38,761 nucleotides of DNA, taken from NCBI GenBank assembly GCA_022711715.1, contig JAKLEC010000011.1:1-38761 (forward strand), given 5' to 3'. This document shows positions 15,360 to 23,704 of this stretch, piece after piece. Position 1 is the first letter of the stretch; every line of letters begins with the position of its first letter. A program made the position numbers and the translations under genes. Source of the stretch: Acidobacteriota bacterium (GTDB lineage Bacteria > Acidobacteriota > Aminicenantia > UBA2199). The notes beneath the pieces were generated by a model. That model ran no database searches, was not told the DNA's origin, and worked only from the letters and a program-made list of their open reading frames with translations.

Positions 15360-15836
15360 ATGAAACGACTGTACCGGAGCCGCAAGAACCGGATGCTCGG
15401 CGGGGTCTGCGGCGGCATCGCCGAGTACTTCGAGATCGACCCCGTCATCATCCGCCTGGTCGCCGTGGCCCTCTTCTTCGTGGGCGGCTCGGCGGTGCTG
15501 GCCTACATCATTGCCCTGATCATCATCCCCTACGAGCCGCTGGAGGCCTCCGCGGCCCCGGCGGCGAGCTCTGCCCCCGGGGCGGGCTCCGCTCCGCCGC
15601 CGGCCAGCTATGCCGCTGCCGCCGGGACGGCGCCGGCGCGCTCTGGGGCCAACGACGCCATCCCCCTGTTCCTGGGCATCCTGCTGATCGTGATCGGCGG
15701 CCTGTTCCTGCTCGACAACCTGCCCTTTTTCAGCCCCTTCTACCATGAGGTGCGCCACTACGTCCGCCACTTCTTCTGGCCCTCGATATTGATCGTCTTC
15801 GGAGTGTTTCTGATCGCCCGCGGCTGGAAAAAGTAG
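15360..15836 (+). CDS. PspC-domain membrane protein
   Basis: The protein is 158 aa from ATG 15360, with GGAGG at 8 nt; a longer frame from 15330 lacks a site. Residues 1-60 are a PspC domain: MKRLYRSRKNRMLGGVCGGIAEYFEIDP, then a transmembrane helix VIIRLVAVALFFVGGSAVLAYIIALI... and the PYEP end. An Ala/Pro linker follows (~65-95). The C-terminal region has two hydrophobic segments around PLFLGILLIVIGGLFLLDNL and WPSILIVFGVFLIARGW, as in LiaF/DUF5668-type modules. PspC domains sense or signal envelope stress; no other psp genes are nearby. A TATAAA at 15325-15330 may be its -10. Confidence 0.85.
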   Translation: MKRLYRSRKNRMLGGVCGGIAEYFEIDPVIIRLVAVALFFVGGSAVLAYIIALIIIPYEPLEASAAPAASSAPGAGSAPPPASYAAAAGTAPARSGANDAIPLFLGILLIVIGGLFLLDNLPFFSPFYHEVRHYVRHFFWPSILIVFGVFLIARGWKK

Positions 15837-15853
15837 CTCAAGACAAAGTTCTC

Positions 15854-15939
15854 GGCGTAAGGTATAAGGCTCAAGGCATAAGGGAAGGCAAAAGAGAAAT
15901 TGTTTCTTGCCTTGCGCCCTGGGCCCTACACCTTGCGCC
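15854..15939. repeat. Tetra-repeat-armed element H (GGCGTAA arms)
   Basis: The left arm (15854-15881) is four 7-nt units and the right arm (15912-15939) four inverted units, with only 30 nt between. The sequence family differs from its neighbours (GGCGTAA/GGCGCAA). The inner borders include GGCAAAAGAGAAAT and its near complement. It lies between the pspC-like gene and the promoter of the next gene. Confidence 0.8.
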
Positions 15940-15947
15940 AAGAGCGG

Positions 15948-15975
15948 TTGCATTCTTCTGTTTTTTATTTATAAT
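15948..15975 (+). promoter_or_regulatory. Promoter of the 15984 gene, leaderless
   Basis: TTGCAT (15948-15953), a 16-nt spacer, perfect TATAAT (15970-15975). The ATG is 8 nt after the -10, so the transcript should start 0-3 nt before it. Confidence 0.65.
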
Positions 15976-15983
15976 CGCTGCTG

Positions 15984-16433
15984 ATGGAGAGCGTCACGAT
16001 CGAGATCGCGGCGGCGCCCGGCAACGAGATCCGCGTGCTGCACTACCCCGAGATCTCCTCGGAGAACCGGCTGGTGACCAAGGGGATCGCCGTCCTGCGG
16101 CAGCATGCCCCACGGGTGCTGCGCTACCTCTCCCTGCAGCGGCTGCTGGGCCGCCTCCCCTTCCATCCCATCGACGTCCGCGTCCACGGCCTGCCCGAGG
16201 CCGAGGTCCGTTCCCGCCTCGCGGCCTGGATGAGGCGCAAGCGCCTGCGCCGCCTGTTCTACGTGGTCCTCGAGCTGCTGCTGATGCCCTTCACCGCCTT
16301 CGTGGCCGTCCTGCCCGGCCCCAACGTGGTCTTTTACGGCCTGTTCGTGCTGTTCTATTTCCATTTCAAGGCGTTCCTGAGCCTGAGCAGGATCCGGGTG
16401 GAAGATTTGAAAATATCCCTGATCCAGAGCTGA
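15984..16433 (+). CDS. Small membrane protein, faint similarity to Mit_KHE1-type proteins
   Basis: The protein is 149 aa. The N-terminal ~95 residues are soluble and Arg/Leu-rich. Residues ~97-135 are hydrophobic (VVLELLLMPFTAFVAVLPGPNVVFYG... split in two below): one segment before and one after a LPGPNVVFY turn. The PGPN turn between two membrane segments recalls the mitochondrial K+/H+ exchange-related family. This is a weak, motif-only resemblance, so the function is open. No Shine-Dalgarno is seen; the promoter placement predicts a leaderless message. Confidence 0.6.
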   Translation: MESVTIEIAAAPGNEIRVLHYPEISSENRLVTKGIAVLRQHAPRVLRYLSLQRLLGRLPFHPIDVRVHGLPEAEVRSRLAAWMRRKRLRRLFYVVLELLLMPFTAFVAVLPGPNVVFYGLFVLFYFHFKAFLSLSRIRVEDLKISLIQS

Positions 16434-16442
16434 GCGGAACTC

Positions 16443-16589
16443 GGCGTACGGTGTACGGCATACGGCGTACGGCAACCGCAATTCCCGGACTAATTTCCAG
16501 AATTTTGATTTGGCTAAAAAAAAGGGCGGCTTGTTCAGCCGCCCATGAGATTGCCTTCACTCGTTACGCGTTACGCGTCACGCGTCACG
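16443..16589. repeat. Tetra-repeat-armed element D with two different arms
   Basis: The left arm (16443-16470) is four GGCGTAC-type units, as in element E. The right arm (16562-16589) is four CGTTACG/CGTCACG units, as in elements A-C. The outer flanks are AACTC on both sides (right read on the opposite strand). The inner borders are GGCAACCGCAAT and, on the opposite strand, AAGGCAATC. The interior contains the terminator of the minus-strand TPR gene. Confidence 0.85.
16516..16544 (-). terminator. Rho-independent terminator of the TPR-like gene
   Basis: GGGCGGCT (16524-16531) pairs with 16537-16544 over 8 bp with a 5-nt loop. Eight As on the plus strand (16516-16523) give a U8 tract for minus-strand transcription. 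It lies 62 nt after the stop of the 16606-17793 gene. Confidence 0.85.
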
Positions 16590-16605
16590 AGAGTTCGTTT
16601 GCTTA

Positions 16606-17793
16606 TTAAAGCCCCAGCCTCTTCCTGGCCTGGTCGTTCAGCGTCTTGTACTCGGCCTCGATGCGCACTTTCTCCTTCTCCAGCTCCTGGGCCAAGGCGG
16701 CGTTGGGATCGTTGGCCGGGGCCTGGGCACCCTTCTTCAGCTTGTCGATCTCAACCTGAATGGCGTCGAGCTTGTCCTGCTCGTAGCCCGGCATCTCGAC
16801 ATCGGGGTACTTGCGCTGCAGCTCGCGGTCGAGCTTGTCGTACTTGTACTGCAGCTCCTTGATTGCCTTGTCGTTGCTGGGCGGCGCCTTGACCGGCTTG
16901 ACCGAGGCGTTGTACTTGGCGATCTTGGCGTTGTAGTTGTACTTCTCGAAGAGCCAGTACTTGGCGTTGGTCAGCAGGGCATCGCGGCGCTTGGCGTTGT
17001 TTTCCTTGCCGTAGAGCAGGCCGGCCTCGAGCTGGTAGGCGATGGCGTTGTCGAGGAGCTTCTTGTCCCTTTCGGCCTTCGCCAGGTAGATGTTGGCCAG
17101 GCGCTCGGCGTTGATCCCCTTCCGGCTCTTGGCGTAGGCGTCGCCGAATTCCTTGAGCGCGGCGTCCACCCGGCCGGCCTTCATCATGCTGCGGGCGTAG
17201 ATTTCAAAGATCTTCTCGTCGTTCTTGTCGGCGGCGCCGAAGGAGTTGAACATGGAGATGGCGTCAGCGTACTTCTGCGCCTGGTATAGCTGGCCGATCT
17301 TCTCCAGGCTGGTCAGCGGCCGCGCCGGCTGCTTGGGGGCGCCGCTGAGCTCGTTCTTCAGCGAGTTGGCGTTGCGGGCGATGTCGGCCAGGCCGTGGCT
17401 CTTGGCGAACGCGGCCGCCTTGTCGGCCCAGGTAAGCGCCTTGTCCTTGTTGTTGCTGGCGCCGTTGGCGCTGGCCAGCATCAGGTAGACGCCGGCCTCG
17501 AGCTTGGGCTCCATGCCGCCCAGCTGCACGGCCTTCTCGCCGTTGCGGATGGCCCGGTCATAGCTCTTGGCATTGTAATAATCCACTGTCAGCCAGTAAT
17601 AGGCCAGCTTGGTGAAGACGTTCTGCCCCGGGTCGGGATAGTTCTTGATGTAGGTCTCGAAGGCGGCGATCCGCTCGGAGCCCTTCTTCTGCAGGGCTGT
17701 GGTGTAATCGATGCCAGCGTTCTCCAGGTTCTGGGCCCAGGAGAGGGCGGCGGTCAGGATGATGATCAGCGCGAGCGCTTTAAGCTTTCTCAT
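16606..17793 (-). CDS. Exported TPR-like helical repeat protein
   Basis: The protein is 395 aa from the ATG at 17793, with GGGAGG 6 nt upstream; an upstream ATG (17820) lacks a site. The signal peptide MRKLKALALIIILTAALSWAQ predicts export. The body is almost all helical with several TPR-like segments: AYYWLTVDYYNAKSYDRAI, VYLMLASANGASNNKDKALTWADKA, and QLYQAQKYADAISMF. The C-terminal ~100 residues are a charged coiled coil (KAIKELQYKYDKLDRELQRKYPD..., then EKEKVRIEAEYKTLNDQARKRLGL split here). It is likely a periplasmic scaffold; the partner is unknown. It is monocistronic, with its own terminator. Confidence 0.8.
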   Translation of the reverse strand: MRKLKALALIIILTAALSWAQNLENAGIDYTTALQKKGSERIAAFETYIKNYPDPGQNVFTKLAYYWLTVDYYNAKSYDRAIRNGEKAVQLGGMEPKLEAGVYLMLASANGASNNKDKALTWADKAAAFAKSHGLADIARNANSLKNELSGAPKQPARPLTSLEKIGQLYQAQKYADAISMFNSFGAADKNDEKIFEIYARSMMKAGRVDAALKEFGDAYAKSRKGINAERLANIYLAKAERDKKLLDNAIAYQLEAGLLYGKENNAKRRDALLTNAKYWLFEKYNYNAKIAKYNASVKPVKAPPSNDKAIKELQYKYDKLDRELQRKYPDVEMPGYEQDKLDAIQVEIDKLKKGAQAPANDPNAALAQELEKEKVRIEAEYKTLNDQARKRLGL

Positions 17794-17913
17794 GCGGTCC
17801 TCCCTGCTTGTCGCATCCATAGCCGATTAGACGGAAGATTCTATTGGATTGGTATGCCAAGCCGACGTTATTCACGGTGAGATGGGTAATCCATGCCGGA
17901 AGTCTACGGAAAT

Positions 17914-17942
17914 AAAGTACCATAATGCGAGCGAAAAAACAA
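17914..17942 (-). promoter_or_regulatory. Possible promoter of the TPR-like gene
   Basis: On the minus strand TTGTTT (17937-17942), a 17-nt spacer, then TACTTT (17914-17919). It implies a leader of about 110 nt. Confidence 0.35.
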
Positions 17943-17962
17943 GCGGTCGCCATCATTTTATA

Positions 17963-18127
17963 GACGTTTGCGCCTGGCGTCCCGTTGCAGGGAAACCGAC
18001 CAACATGGGCATTGGATGTCGCAAACCCAGACGTCAGACAGTAGACATTAGCCGTTCGCAAGAAAAAGCTATGCTTCCGTTTTCTCCAGTGTCAGGCCGA
18101 CGTCCAACGTCCGGCGTCTGGCGTCTG
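17963..18127. repeat. Element I and a degenerate neighbour (CAGACGT/GCGTCTG arms)
   Basis: The left arm (18028-18048) has three clear 7-nt units (CAGACGT, CAGACAG, TAGACAT) and the right arm (18100-18127) four inverted units (ACGTCCA, ACGTCCG, GCGTCTG twice). A further degenerate tract, GACGTTT-GCGCCTG type, lies at 17963-17984 and resembles the right arm including the GTTGC that follows it. GTTTGCG (17966-17972) and CGCAAAC (18020-18026) can pair. The 410-nt gap 17,821-18,235 holds these tracts and two promoters but no gene. Confidence 0.65.
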
Positions 18128-18176
18128 TTGCCCGCTCCTTGTCACTCCCCTCGTCGGGGGCCTTCAGGGTCGTCAC

Positions 18177-18205
18177 TTGTCACTCAGGCCTTGTTTCCAT
18201 ATAAT
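18177..18205 (+). promoter_or_regulatory. mtnA promoter
   Basis: TTGTCA (18177-18182), a 17-nt spacer, TATAAT (18200-18205). The -35 lies in a short 7-nt repeat tract (GTCACTT, GTCACTC). The 10-mer CTTGTCACTC occurs at 18138 and 18176. Confidence 0.75.
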
Positions 18206-18235
18206 ACCGACTGCCGATAGGTAAGGAGAAAACCC

Positions 18236-19277
<1,042 letters not shown>

Positions 19278-19291
<14 letters not shown>

Positions 19292-20537
19292 TCCTCAGCT
19301 CTCCCAGCCGCCGGGGCACCCGGACGGAGCGGACGCAGGCGGCCACGCACTCGCGGCAGCCGGCGCACGACTCCAGTCCCCGGCCGGCGGGGATCTCGTC
19401 CAGCGCGCGGCGCATCTCGGCGAAGTTCCCGTAGTCGGCGGCGTACATGTGGGCGCGCACCAGGGCCGGAACGTCGGCCCCGCGCGGGCAGCTGCCGGCG
19501 CAGCCGCCGCACTGGCGGCAGGCGTGGCCCAGCGCCAGCTGGATGCCGCGGTCGTTGAGGAACTTCGTCTCGTCGGCACTGAACTCCAGGCTGAAGGCGA
19601 CCGGCCAGTCGGCCTCCAGCTGCTCGAAGGTGGTATAGCCGGGGATGGCCGTGGCCACCGAGGGCAGGCGCAGCGCCCACTTGAGCAGCGCGCTGTGCCA
19701 GATGGCTCCCTCGTAGTAGCGCTCCTGCACCTCGGGCGACTGCGCCTCGCGGTACCAGGCCTGCTTGCACTGGGTTTTCATGGCCACCAGGCCGATGCCG
19801 GCCCTGGCCGCCTTGTCCATGGCCGCCAGCAGCGCCTTGTCGTCGGCCATGGAATAGTTGATCGAGGTCAGGATGACGTCGAAACGGCCCATGGGCACGG
19901 CGGCCTCGATGCACTCGGCCATGCCCTTGTGGGTGGAAAAGCCCACGAAGCGCGCCTTTTTGGATTTCTGCGCCTTGTCCAGGGCCGAGAGCAGGCCGGG
20001 CCGCTTGAGCAGCGCCGGCTCGCTGACGTTGTGGATGTAGAGGATCTCGACGTGGTCGGTCTGCAGGCGGGCCAGCGACTGGTCGAAGCGGGCCAGGAAC
20101 TCCTCCTCGACCAGCTTCGCCCCCATCTGGTCCATCATCTCGGGCCGCCCCGGCGGCACCTTGGTGGCGATCACCGCCTGGTCACGGGCGTTCAGCTCCT
20201 TGAGCACGGCGCCGACCATCTCCTCGTTCTTGCCGCGCTGGTAGCCCCAGGCGGTATCGAAGTGACGGATGCCCAGCTCGAAGGAACGACGGACCAGCGC
20301 CGGGTTGTCGGCGTTCATGACGCCCATGGAGACGACGGGCACGCGGAGGCCCGTCCGGCCCAGCACGCGGGTGATGGGCTGTTTGCCCGCTTGCGCGGGT
20401 TTTTCGGGATTCGGCTTGGCCTGCCCCTGGGGGGACTGGGCGCCCAGCGGGGTCTTCGCCAGAAGGCCCGCCGCTGCGCCGGCGACCGTTGTAATCAGGA
20501 ATTCTCTTCTGTTATAGCCTTTAATTTCTTTTTTCAC
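19278..20537 (-). CDS. Tat-exported aldo/keto reductase with C-terminal ferredoxin domain
   Basis: The protein is 419 aa from a GTG with AAGGAGG upstream. The N-terminus holds a twin-arginine signal (NRREFL, Arg10-Arg11, then TTVAGAAAGLLA). The AKR barrel follows: RRSFELGIRHFDTAWGYQRGKNEE (catalytic Asp and Tyr), VIATKVPP (Lys) and ILYIHNVS (His). The C-terminal ~75 residues carry cysteines of a 4Fe-4S ferredoxin type: CRQCGGCAGSCP and CAGCRECVAAC. An AKR that couples to FeS clusters and is exported by Tat would be a periplasmic oxidoreductase; the substrate is unknown, and NADPH use outside the cytoplasm is not obvious. Confidence 0.85.
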
Positions 20538-20571
20538 GGTTCCTCCTTGGTCCTGGAGCTCAGTGGCAGAG

Positions 20572-20601
20572 ATTGTAACTATTTTGCAGTAGGAAAATCA
20601 A
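20572..20601 (-). promoter_or_regulatory. Promoter of the aldo/keto reductase gene
   Basis: On the minus strand TTGATT (20596-20601), an 18-nt spacer, then TACAAT (20572-20577). Leader about 30 nt with AAGGAGG. Confidence 0.6.
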
Positions 20602-20659
20602 CTCTCTACAGGAATAAGTGAAGCAAAGTATTTGATCGGACGCGAAGCGGAAAATGCTG

Positions 20660-20704
20660 AACTCGCAAAAGGACTGGGATTCTCTACTTTTGCCTTTTAC
20701 CTTG
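20660..20704. repeat. Short, degenerate repeat-armed hairpin J
   Basis: AACTC followed by GCAAAAG (20665-20671) is complementary to CTTTTGC (20687-20693), and CTTTTGCCTTTTACC continues as 7-nt units. It looks like a reduced relative of element F. It lies between the aldo/keto reductase and the small coiled-coil gene. Confidence 0.5.
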
Positions 20705-20718
20705 TTTTCCCCTTCCGC

Positions 20719-21045
20719 CTATTCTTTCTTTAAAAAGGCCTGGATCTGCGCCTCAAGCGTCTCGGCCCGTCGCAGCGCCTCCTCCTCAGTGAGCGCCGGC
20801 TTGAGTTCCCGGACCCTTCTCAGCAGTGCCTCGGCCGCACCCATGGCGCTGTCGGCCTCGCTGGTCATGTCCATGCCCGTCGCGCCGGCCGAGCGCTCGG
20901 CCTGGACCAGCTGCTGCTTGATGCCGGAAAACTCGCTCTCCAGGGCGCTGACCTGCCCCGCTTCCCCGCCCTTTTGGGCGATGAACTTCTGATAGGCGAA
21001 GTATCCCGCCGCCGCCACCAGCAACAGGACCAGCAGTTTCTTCAT
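20719..21045 (-). CDS. Small membrane-anchored coiled-coil protein
   Basis: The protein is 108 aa. The N-terminal MKKLLVLLLVAAAGYFAYQKF is a membrane anchor or signal segment without a clear cleavage site. The rest is acidic and helical, with heptad-like spacing (VSALESEFSGIKQQLVQAE, then EALLRRVRELKPALTEEEALRRAETLEAQIQAF split here). No enzymatic motif is seen and the family is not recognised. GGAGG 6 nt before the ATG and a well-placed promoter support it as a real gene. Confidence 0.75.
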   Translation of the reverse strand: MKKLLVLLLVAAAGYFAYQKFIAQKGGEAGQVSALESEFSGIKQQLVQAERSAGATGMDMTSEADSAMGAAEALLRRVRELKPALTEEEALRRAETLEAQIQAFLKKE

Positions 21046-21065
21046 AGGCTTCCTCCGTAGGCGGG

Positions 21066-21094
21066 ATTCTATGCCATCGGGCAGTACTATTCAA
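21066..21094 (-). promoter_or_regulatory. Promoter of the small coiled-coil gene
   Basis: On the minus strand TTGAAT (21089-21094), a 17-nt spacer, then TAGAAT (21066-21071). The leader is about 15 nt and holds GGAGG. Confidence 0.65.
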
Positions 21095-21109
21095 CCGGCA
21101 GGACCTATT

Positions 21110-21294
21110 GTGATTCGTAATTCGTGATTCGTGATTCGCAACAGCACTCGCCCGACCGGAACGAAATAAACACCATAGATCGGTGTAAATACGTGGAAGC
21201 CGTTCGGAATCAGAATGCACTATTGAAATATCCAGGATTTTCTTTTATGGAGTTCGGCGATTGCTGTTACTAACACTATCACTATCACTATCAC
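21110..21294. repeat. Tetra-repeat-armed element K with 7-nt and 6-nt arms
   Basis: The left arm (21110-21137) is four GTGATTC-type 7-nt units, followed by GCAACAGCAC. The right arm (21271-21294) is four 6-nt units (TATCAC type), preceded by GCGATTGCTGTTAC. The inner borders are inverted copies of each other (CAACAGCA), although the arms are unrelated in sequence and unit length. The outer flanks are CTATT on both sides (right read on the opposite strand). The 130-nt interior has no gene. Confidence 0.85.
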
Positions 21295-21301
21295 GAATAG
21301 A

Positions 21302-22366
21302 TCATCGAGCAATTACCCGCGAGATCAGGTCCAGGTCCTCGGGATCGGCCGCCGCGAAGCAGACACGCCCGACGCCGTCCGGGATCAGGCCGTAATAGGC
21401 CCGCAGCTCTTCCAGGGGAATGGGTTCGCTGCTCTTCCAGTCGCGCACCTGCAGCTTGACGACCAGCCGGTCTCCCCAGAGCCGCTGGGCCGCTTCGAGC
21501 ATGCGCCTGAAATAGAGGCGGTTGTCTCCCTCGCCCAGCCGCATCTCGGCGCGCATCTGCCGGTGGTAGGCCATGAGGTAGAAGAAGTCGATCCCGGCGG
21601 CGCCTCGGGCGTCGAAGGCATACCAGGAACGCGCCCGCTCCGGGCTCAGCGGCGCCTCGTAATGGACGTTCAAGCCGATGGCAATACCCGGACGGGCGGC
21701 GCGGCAGGCGCCGGCGATGCGGTCCAGCGTCGCGCCGACGCGAGCCGCCTTCAAGGCCTCCCAGGCACGCTGCTGCGCCGTGCCCTGGGCCAGCATGAGC
21801 CGGGGATCAGCAGCCAGGCCGCTGGCACGGATGAAGGCGGCCCGCCCCCAGGCGGAGAAGCCCTCGCGGCGCAGCAGGGTGAGGTCGTCCTGGATGAGGA
21901 TGCCGGCCACCGGCTGGCGGGCCAGGGCGGCGAAGAGGGAGACGATCAGGTCGACGGCGTCGGGGTGGAACAAGTCGAGCTTGGGAACGACACGGAAGCC
22001 GCTGCCGTCCCATTCGCGGTCGAGGAGCTCCCCGTCGTCCAGCCAGGCGAATTTGCGCGCCCCCATCCAGGCCCACAGGGGCAGCGGCCCGGCGGCGTAG
22101 GCGCCGGTCCAGGCCTCCAAGGCCGGGCGCACGACCGGGAAGCGACCGTTGGCGAAATAGAGGCCGCCGCCGCGCTCGTCGTCGCTGAAGACGCGCAGGA
22201 TGGCCTTGCCGAGGCCGGCGGCGGCGAGAAGGGACGGCGCGGGGACGGCGCCGTAGTCGTTGCGGCGGAACTGCACCTCGTGACGCCGCTCCGGGAAGGC
22301 GCCGGCGGCGGGCAGGATGGCCGCGGCCAGCAGCAGCGCCAGGCTACAGCGACAGGTTCCACGCAT
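21302..22366 (-). CDS. GHL13-type glycosyl hydrolase-like protein (PgaB C-domain-like)
   Basis: The protein is 354 aa with a hydrophobic N-terminus (LALLLAAAILPAAGA) for export. The region PLWAWMGARKFAWLDD ... LDLFHPDAVDLIVSLFAALARQPVAGILIQDDLTLL (here split by dots) and the later DFFYLMAYHRQM resemble the GHL13 (hypothetical glycosyl hydrolase 13) barrel, such as the C-terminal domain of poly-GlcNAc deacetylase PgaB. There is no N-terminal deacetylase domain. The role may be cleavage of an exopolysaccharide or cell-surface glycan; this is an inference from motif style. The start overlaps the 3' end of lipM by 23 nt with no Shine-Dalgarno, so translation is probably coupled. Confidence 0.6.
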   Translation of the reverse strand: MRGTCRCSLALLLAAAILPAAGAFPERRHEVQFRRNDYGAVPAPSLLAAAGLGKAILRVFSDDERGGGLYFANGRFPVVRPALEAWTGAYAAGPLPLWAWMGARKFAWLDDGELLDREWDGSGFRVVPKLDLFHPDAVDLIVSLFAALARQPVAGILIQDDLTLLRREGFSAWGRAAFIRASGLAADPRLMLAQGTAQQRAWEALKAARVGATLDRIAGACRAARPGIAIGLNVHYEAPLSPERARSWYAFDARGAAGIDFFYLMAYHRQMRAEMRLGEGDNRLYFRRMLEAAQRLWGDRLVVKLQVRDWKSSEPIPLEELRAYYGLIPDGVGRVCFAAADPEDLDLISRVIAR

Positions 22367-23126
22367 CGGAGGCGTATTTTTCCCGCAGCGGCCCGATGCG
22401 CTCCATGTCCCCGGCGCCGAGGGTCAGGGGCGTCAGTTCGCAGCCGGTGAAGGCGCGAAAGCCGGCCGCCAGCGACCGGCGCAGGTCTTCGGGGCTGCGC
22501 GTGGAGAGGTCCTCCCAGGTGGTCATGCTGCGCTGCAGCGCAGCGGCGGGAAAGTTGGCCCCGCCGGCGTACAAATCGTAGTCCATGGCCAGGGGGATGG
22601 AGCCGTGCTGCAGCAGGGCCTGCTTGTCGCGCTTCTGCGCCGAGCCGACGATCTTGCGGCCGCCGGCCTCGATCTCGTGCGCCGTGGGGAAGGAGAAGCA
22701 GGGATTGCTGCTGCGCGAGAGCTCGCTGGCGCTGCCCTTGGAGAGGACGGCGTCGACGCCCAGGGCACGGATGGCGTCCACCAGCACGCGCGAGATGAGC
22801 ATGTAGGACTGATGGAGGTCGTGTTCCTTGAAGAAAAGGTCCTCGGAGGAGGCCACGGCATAGGTGATCTCCCGGTGGTGCAGCACGGCCTTGCCGCCGG
22901 TGATGCGCCTCACGTACTCGCAGCCGCGGCGGCGGATGAAGTCGAGGTTCAGGGCCCGCTCGGCGCGCTGCGACACGCCGATGGAAAATGTCGGGCGCTG
23001 CCAGGCGTAGAGGCGCAGGAATCCCTGCTTGCGCTCATGGCACAGGCGGAACAGGTGCTCGTCCCGCGCCATGTTCTCGGCGGCGGAGAGCGGTTCCGGC
23101 TCGGACAGCAGGAACCAGGAGGGCAT
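22344..23126 (-). CDS. lipM: Octanoyltransferase LipM-like / lipoate-protein ligase family
   Basis: The protein is 260 aa of the BPL/LPL fold. RRITGGKAVLHH (73-84) is the lipoyl-binding loop. NPCFSFP contains a cysteine (Cys143) at the position of the LipM catalytic Cys, and GGRKIVGSAQKR holds the conserved lysine (Lys158). HGSIPL closes the core. The Cys favours LipM, which transfers octanoate from ACP to the E2 or GcvH lipoyl domain, over LplA, which adenylates free lipoate. The ATG overlaps the bactofilin stop by 1 nt (TAATG). Its neighbours are not lipoyl-enzyme genes. Confidence 0.8.
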   Translation of the reverse strand: MPSWFLLSEPEPLSAAENMARDEHLFRLCHERKQGFLRLYAWQRPTFSIGVSQRAERALNLDFIRRRGCEYVRRITGGKAVLHHREITYAVASSEDLFFKEHDLHQSYMLISRVLVDAIRALGVDAVLSKGSASELSRSSNPCFSFPTAHEIEAGGRKIVGSAQKRDKQALLQHGSIPLAMDYDLYAGGANFPAAALQRSMTTWEDLSTRSPEDLRRSLAAGFRAFTGCELTPLTLGAGDMERIGPLREKYASDAWNLSL

Positions 23127-23593
23127 TACTTGGCGTTCGGCTTCTGGGCGTTCTCGCCGTGTTGGGAATGGGCGGGCTTCTCCTCGCCGGGGCGGGGCTT
23201 CTCCTCGCGCGGCCGCATCTCGATGTTGCCCTCGAAGAAGCCGCTGTCGGCGATCACCACCCGCGGGGCGTGGATGTTGCCGTGCAGCGTTCCGGCGGGC
23301 ACGATCTCCACGCGCTGGCTGCCGTGCACGTCGCCGGTGACCTTGCCCTTGATGACGACGTCGCGGGCCTCGATCTCGGCCTCCACGACGCCGTCGCGGC
23401 CGACGACCACGCGGTTCTTCACGTGGATCTTGCCCTGGATTCTGCCCTCGATCAGGATCTCGTCCTCGGAATAGACCTCGCCCTTGACCAGCAGGGTCTT
23501 GCCGATGAGCGACGACTGGCCGGGAGCGGCGGCCGGCGCGGCGGACGGGGCGGCCGGCGTCTCGGCGGGCTTTTTCTGAGAAAACACTGCCAT
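23126..23593 (-). CDS. Bactofilin
   Basis: The protein is 155 aa. Residues ~28-125 form the repeated beta-helix core (LIGKTLLVKGEVYSEDEILIEGRIQGKI..., then VVVGRDGVVEAEIEARDVVIKGKV split here), with Gly/Val/Ile periodicity and the bactofilin spacing. The flanking tails are Ala/Pro-rich at the N-terminus and Glu/Lys/Pro-rich at the C-terminus. It polymerises without nucleotide into filaments that organise cell-shape and envelope machinery. It starts 33 nt after the tRNA-Gly 3' end; GGAGG is 5 nt before the ATG. It heads a three-gene tail of the ribosomal operon and shares the lipM stop/start. Confidence 0.9.
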   Translation of the reverse strand: MAVFSQKKPAETPAAPSAAPAAAPGQSSLIGKTLLVKGEVYSEDEILIEGRIQGKIHVKNRVVVGRDGVVEAEIEARDVVIKGKVTGDVHGSQRVEIVPAGTLHGNIHAPRVVIADSGFFEGNIEMRPREEKPRPGEEKPAHSQHGENAQKPNAK

Positions 23594-23626
23594 GGGTCCT
23601 CCGGATCAGGCCGGGCGGGGGAACAA

Positions 23627-23697
23627 GCGGGCAACGGGGATCGAACCCGCAACCCCAAGCTTGGGAAGCTTGTGCTCTACCATTGAGCTATGCCCGC
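23627..23697 (-). tRNA. tRNA-Gly(CCC)
   Basis: A 71-nt cloverleaf. The acceptor stem GCGGGCA/TGCCCGC pairs perfectly. The D arm is GCTC...GAGC, the anticodon stem CAAGC/GCTTG carries loop TTCCCAA (anticodon CCC), and the T arm is GCGGGTTCGATCCCCGT. CCA is not encoded. It is 7 nt after the rplQ stop and 33 nt before the bactofilin start, so it is embedded in the polycistronic RNA. Confidence 0.95.
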
Positions 23698-23704
23698 TCA
23701 TGAC

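Noticed and set aside
17966..18050. Possible c-di-GMP (GEMM-like) riboswitch suggested by GGGAAACC and GTCGCAAACCC
   Set aside because: The tetraloop, second stem and conserved AGGGCAAACC core do not fit, and the stretch is better explained by degenerate 7-nt repeat arms.
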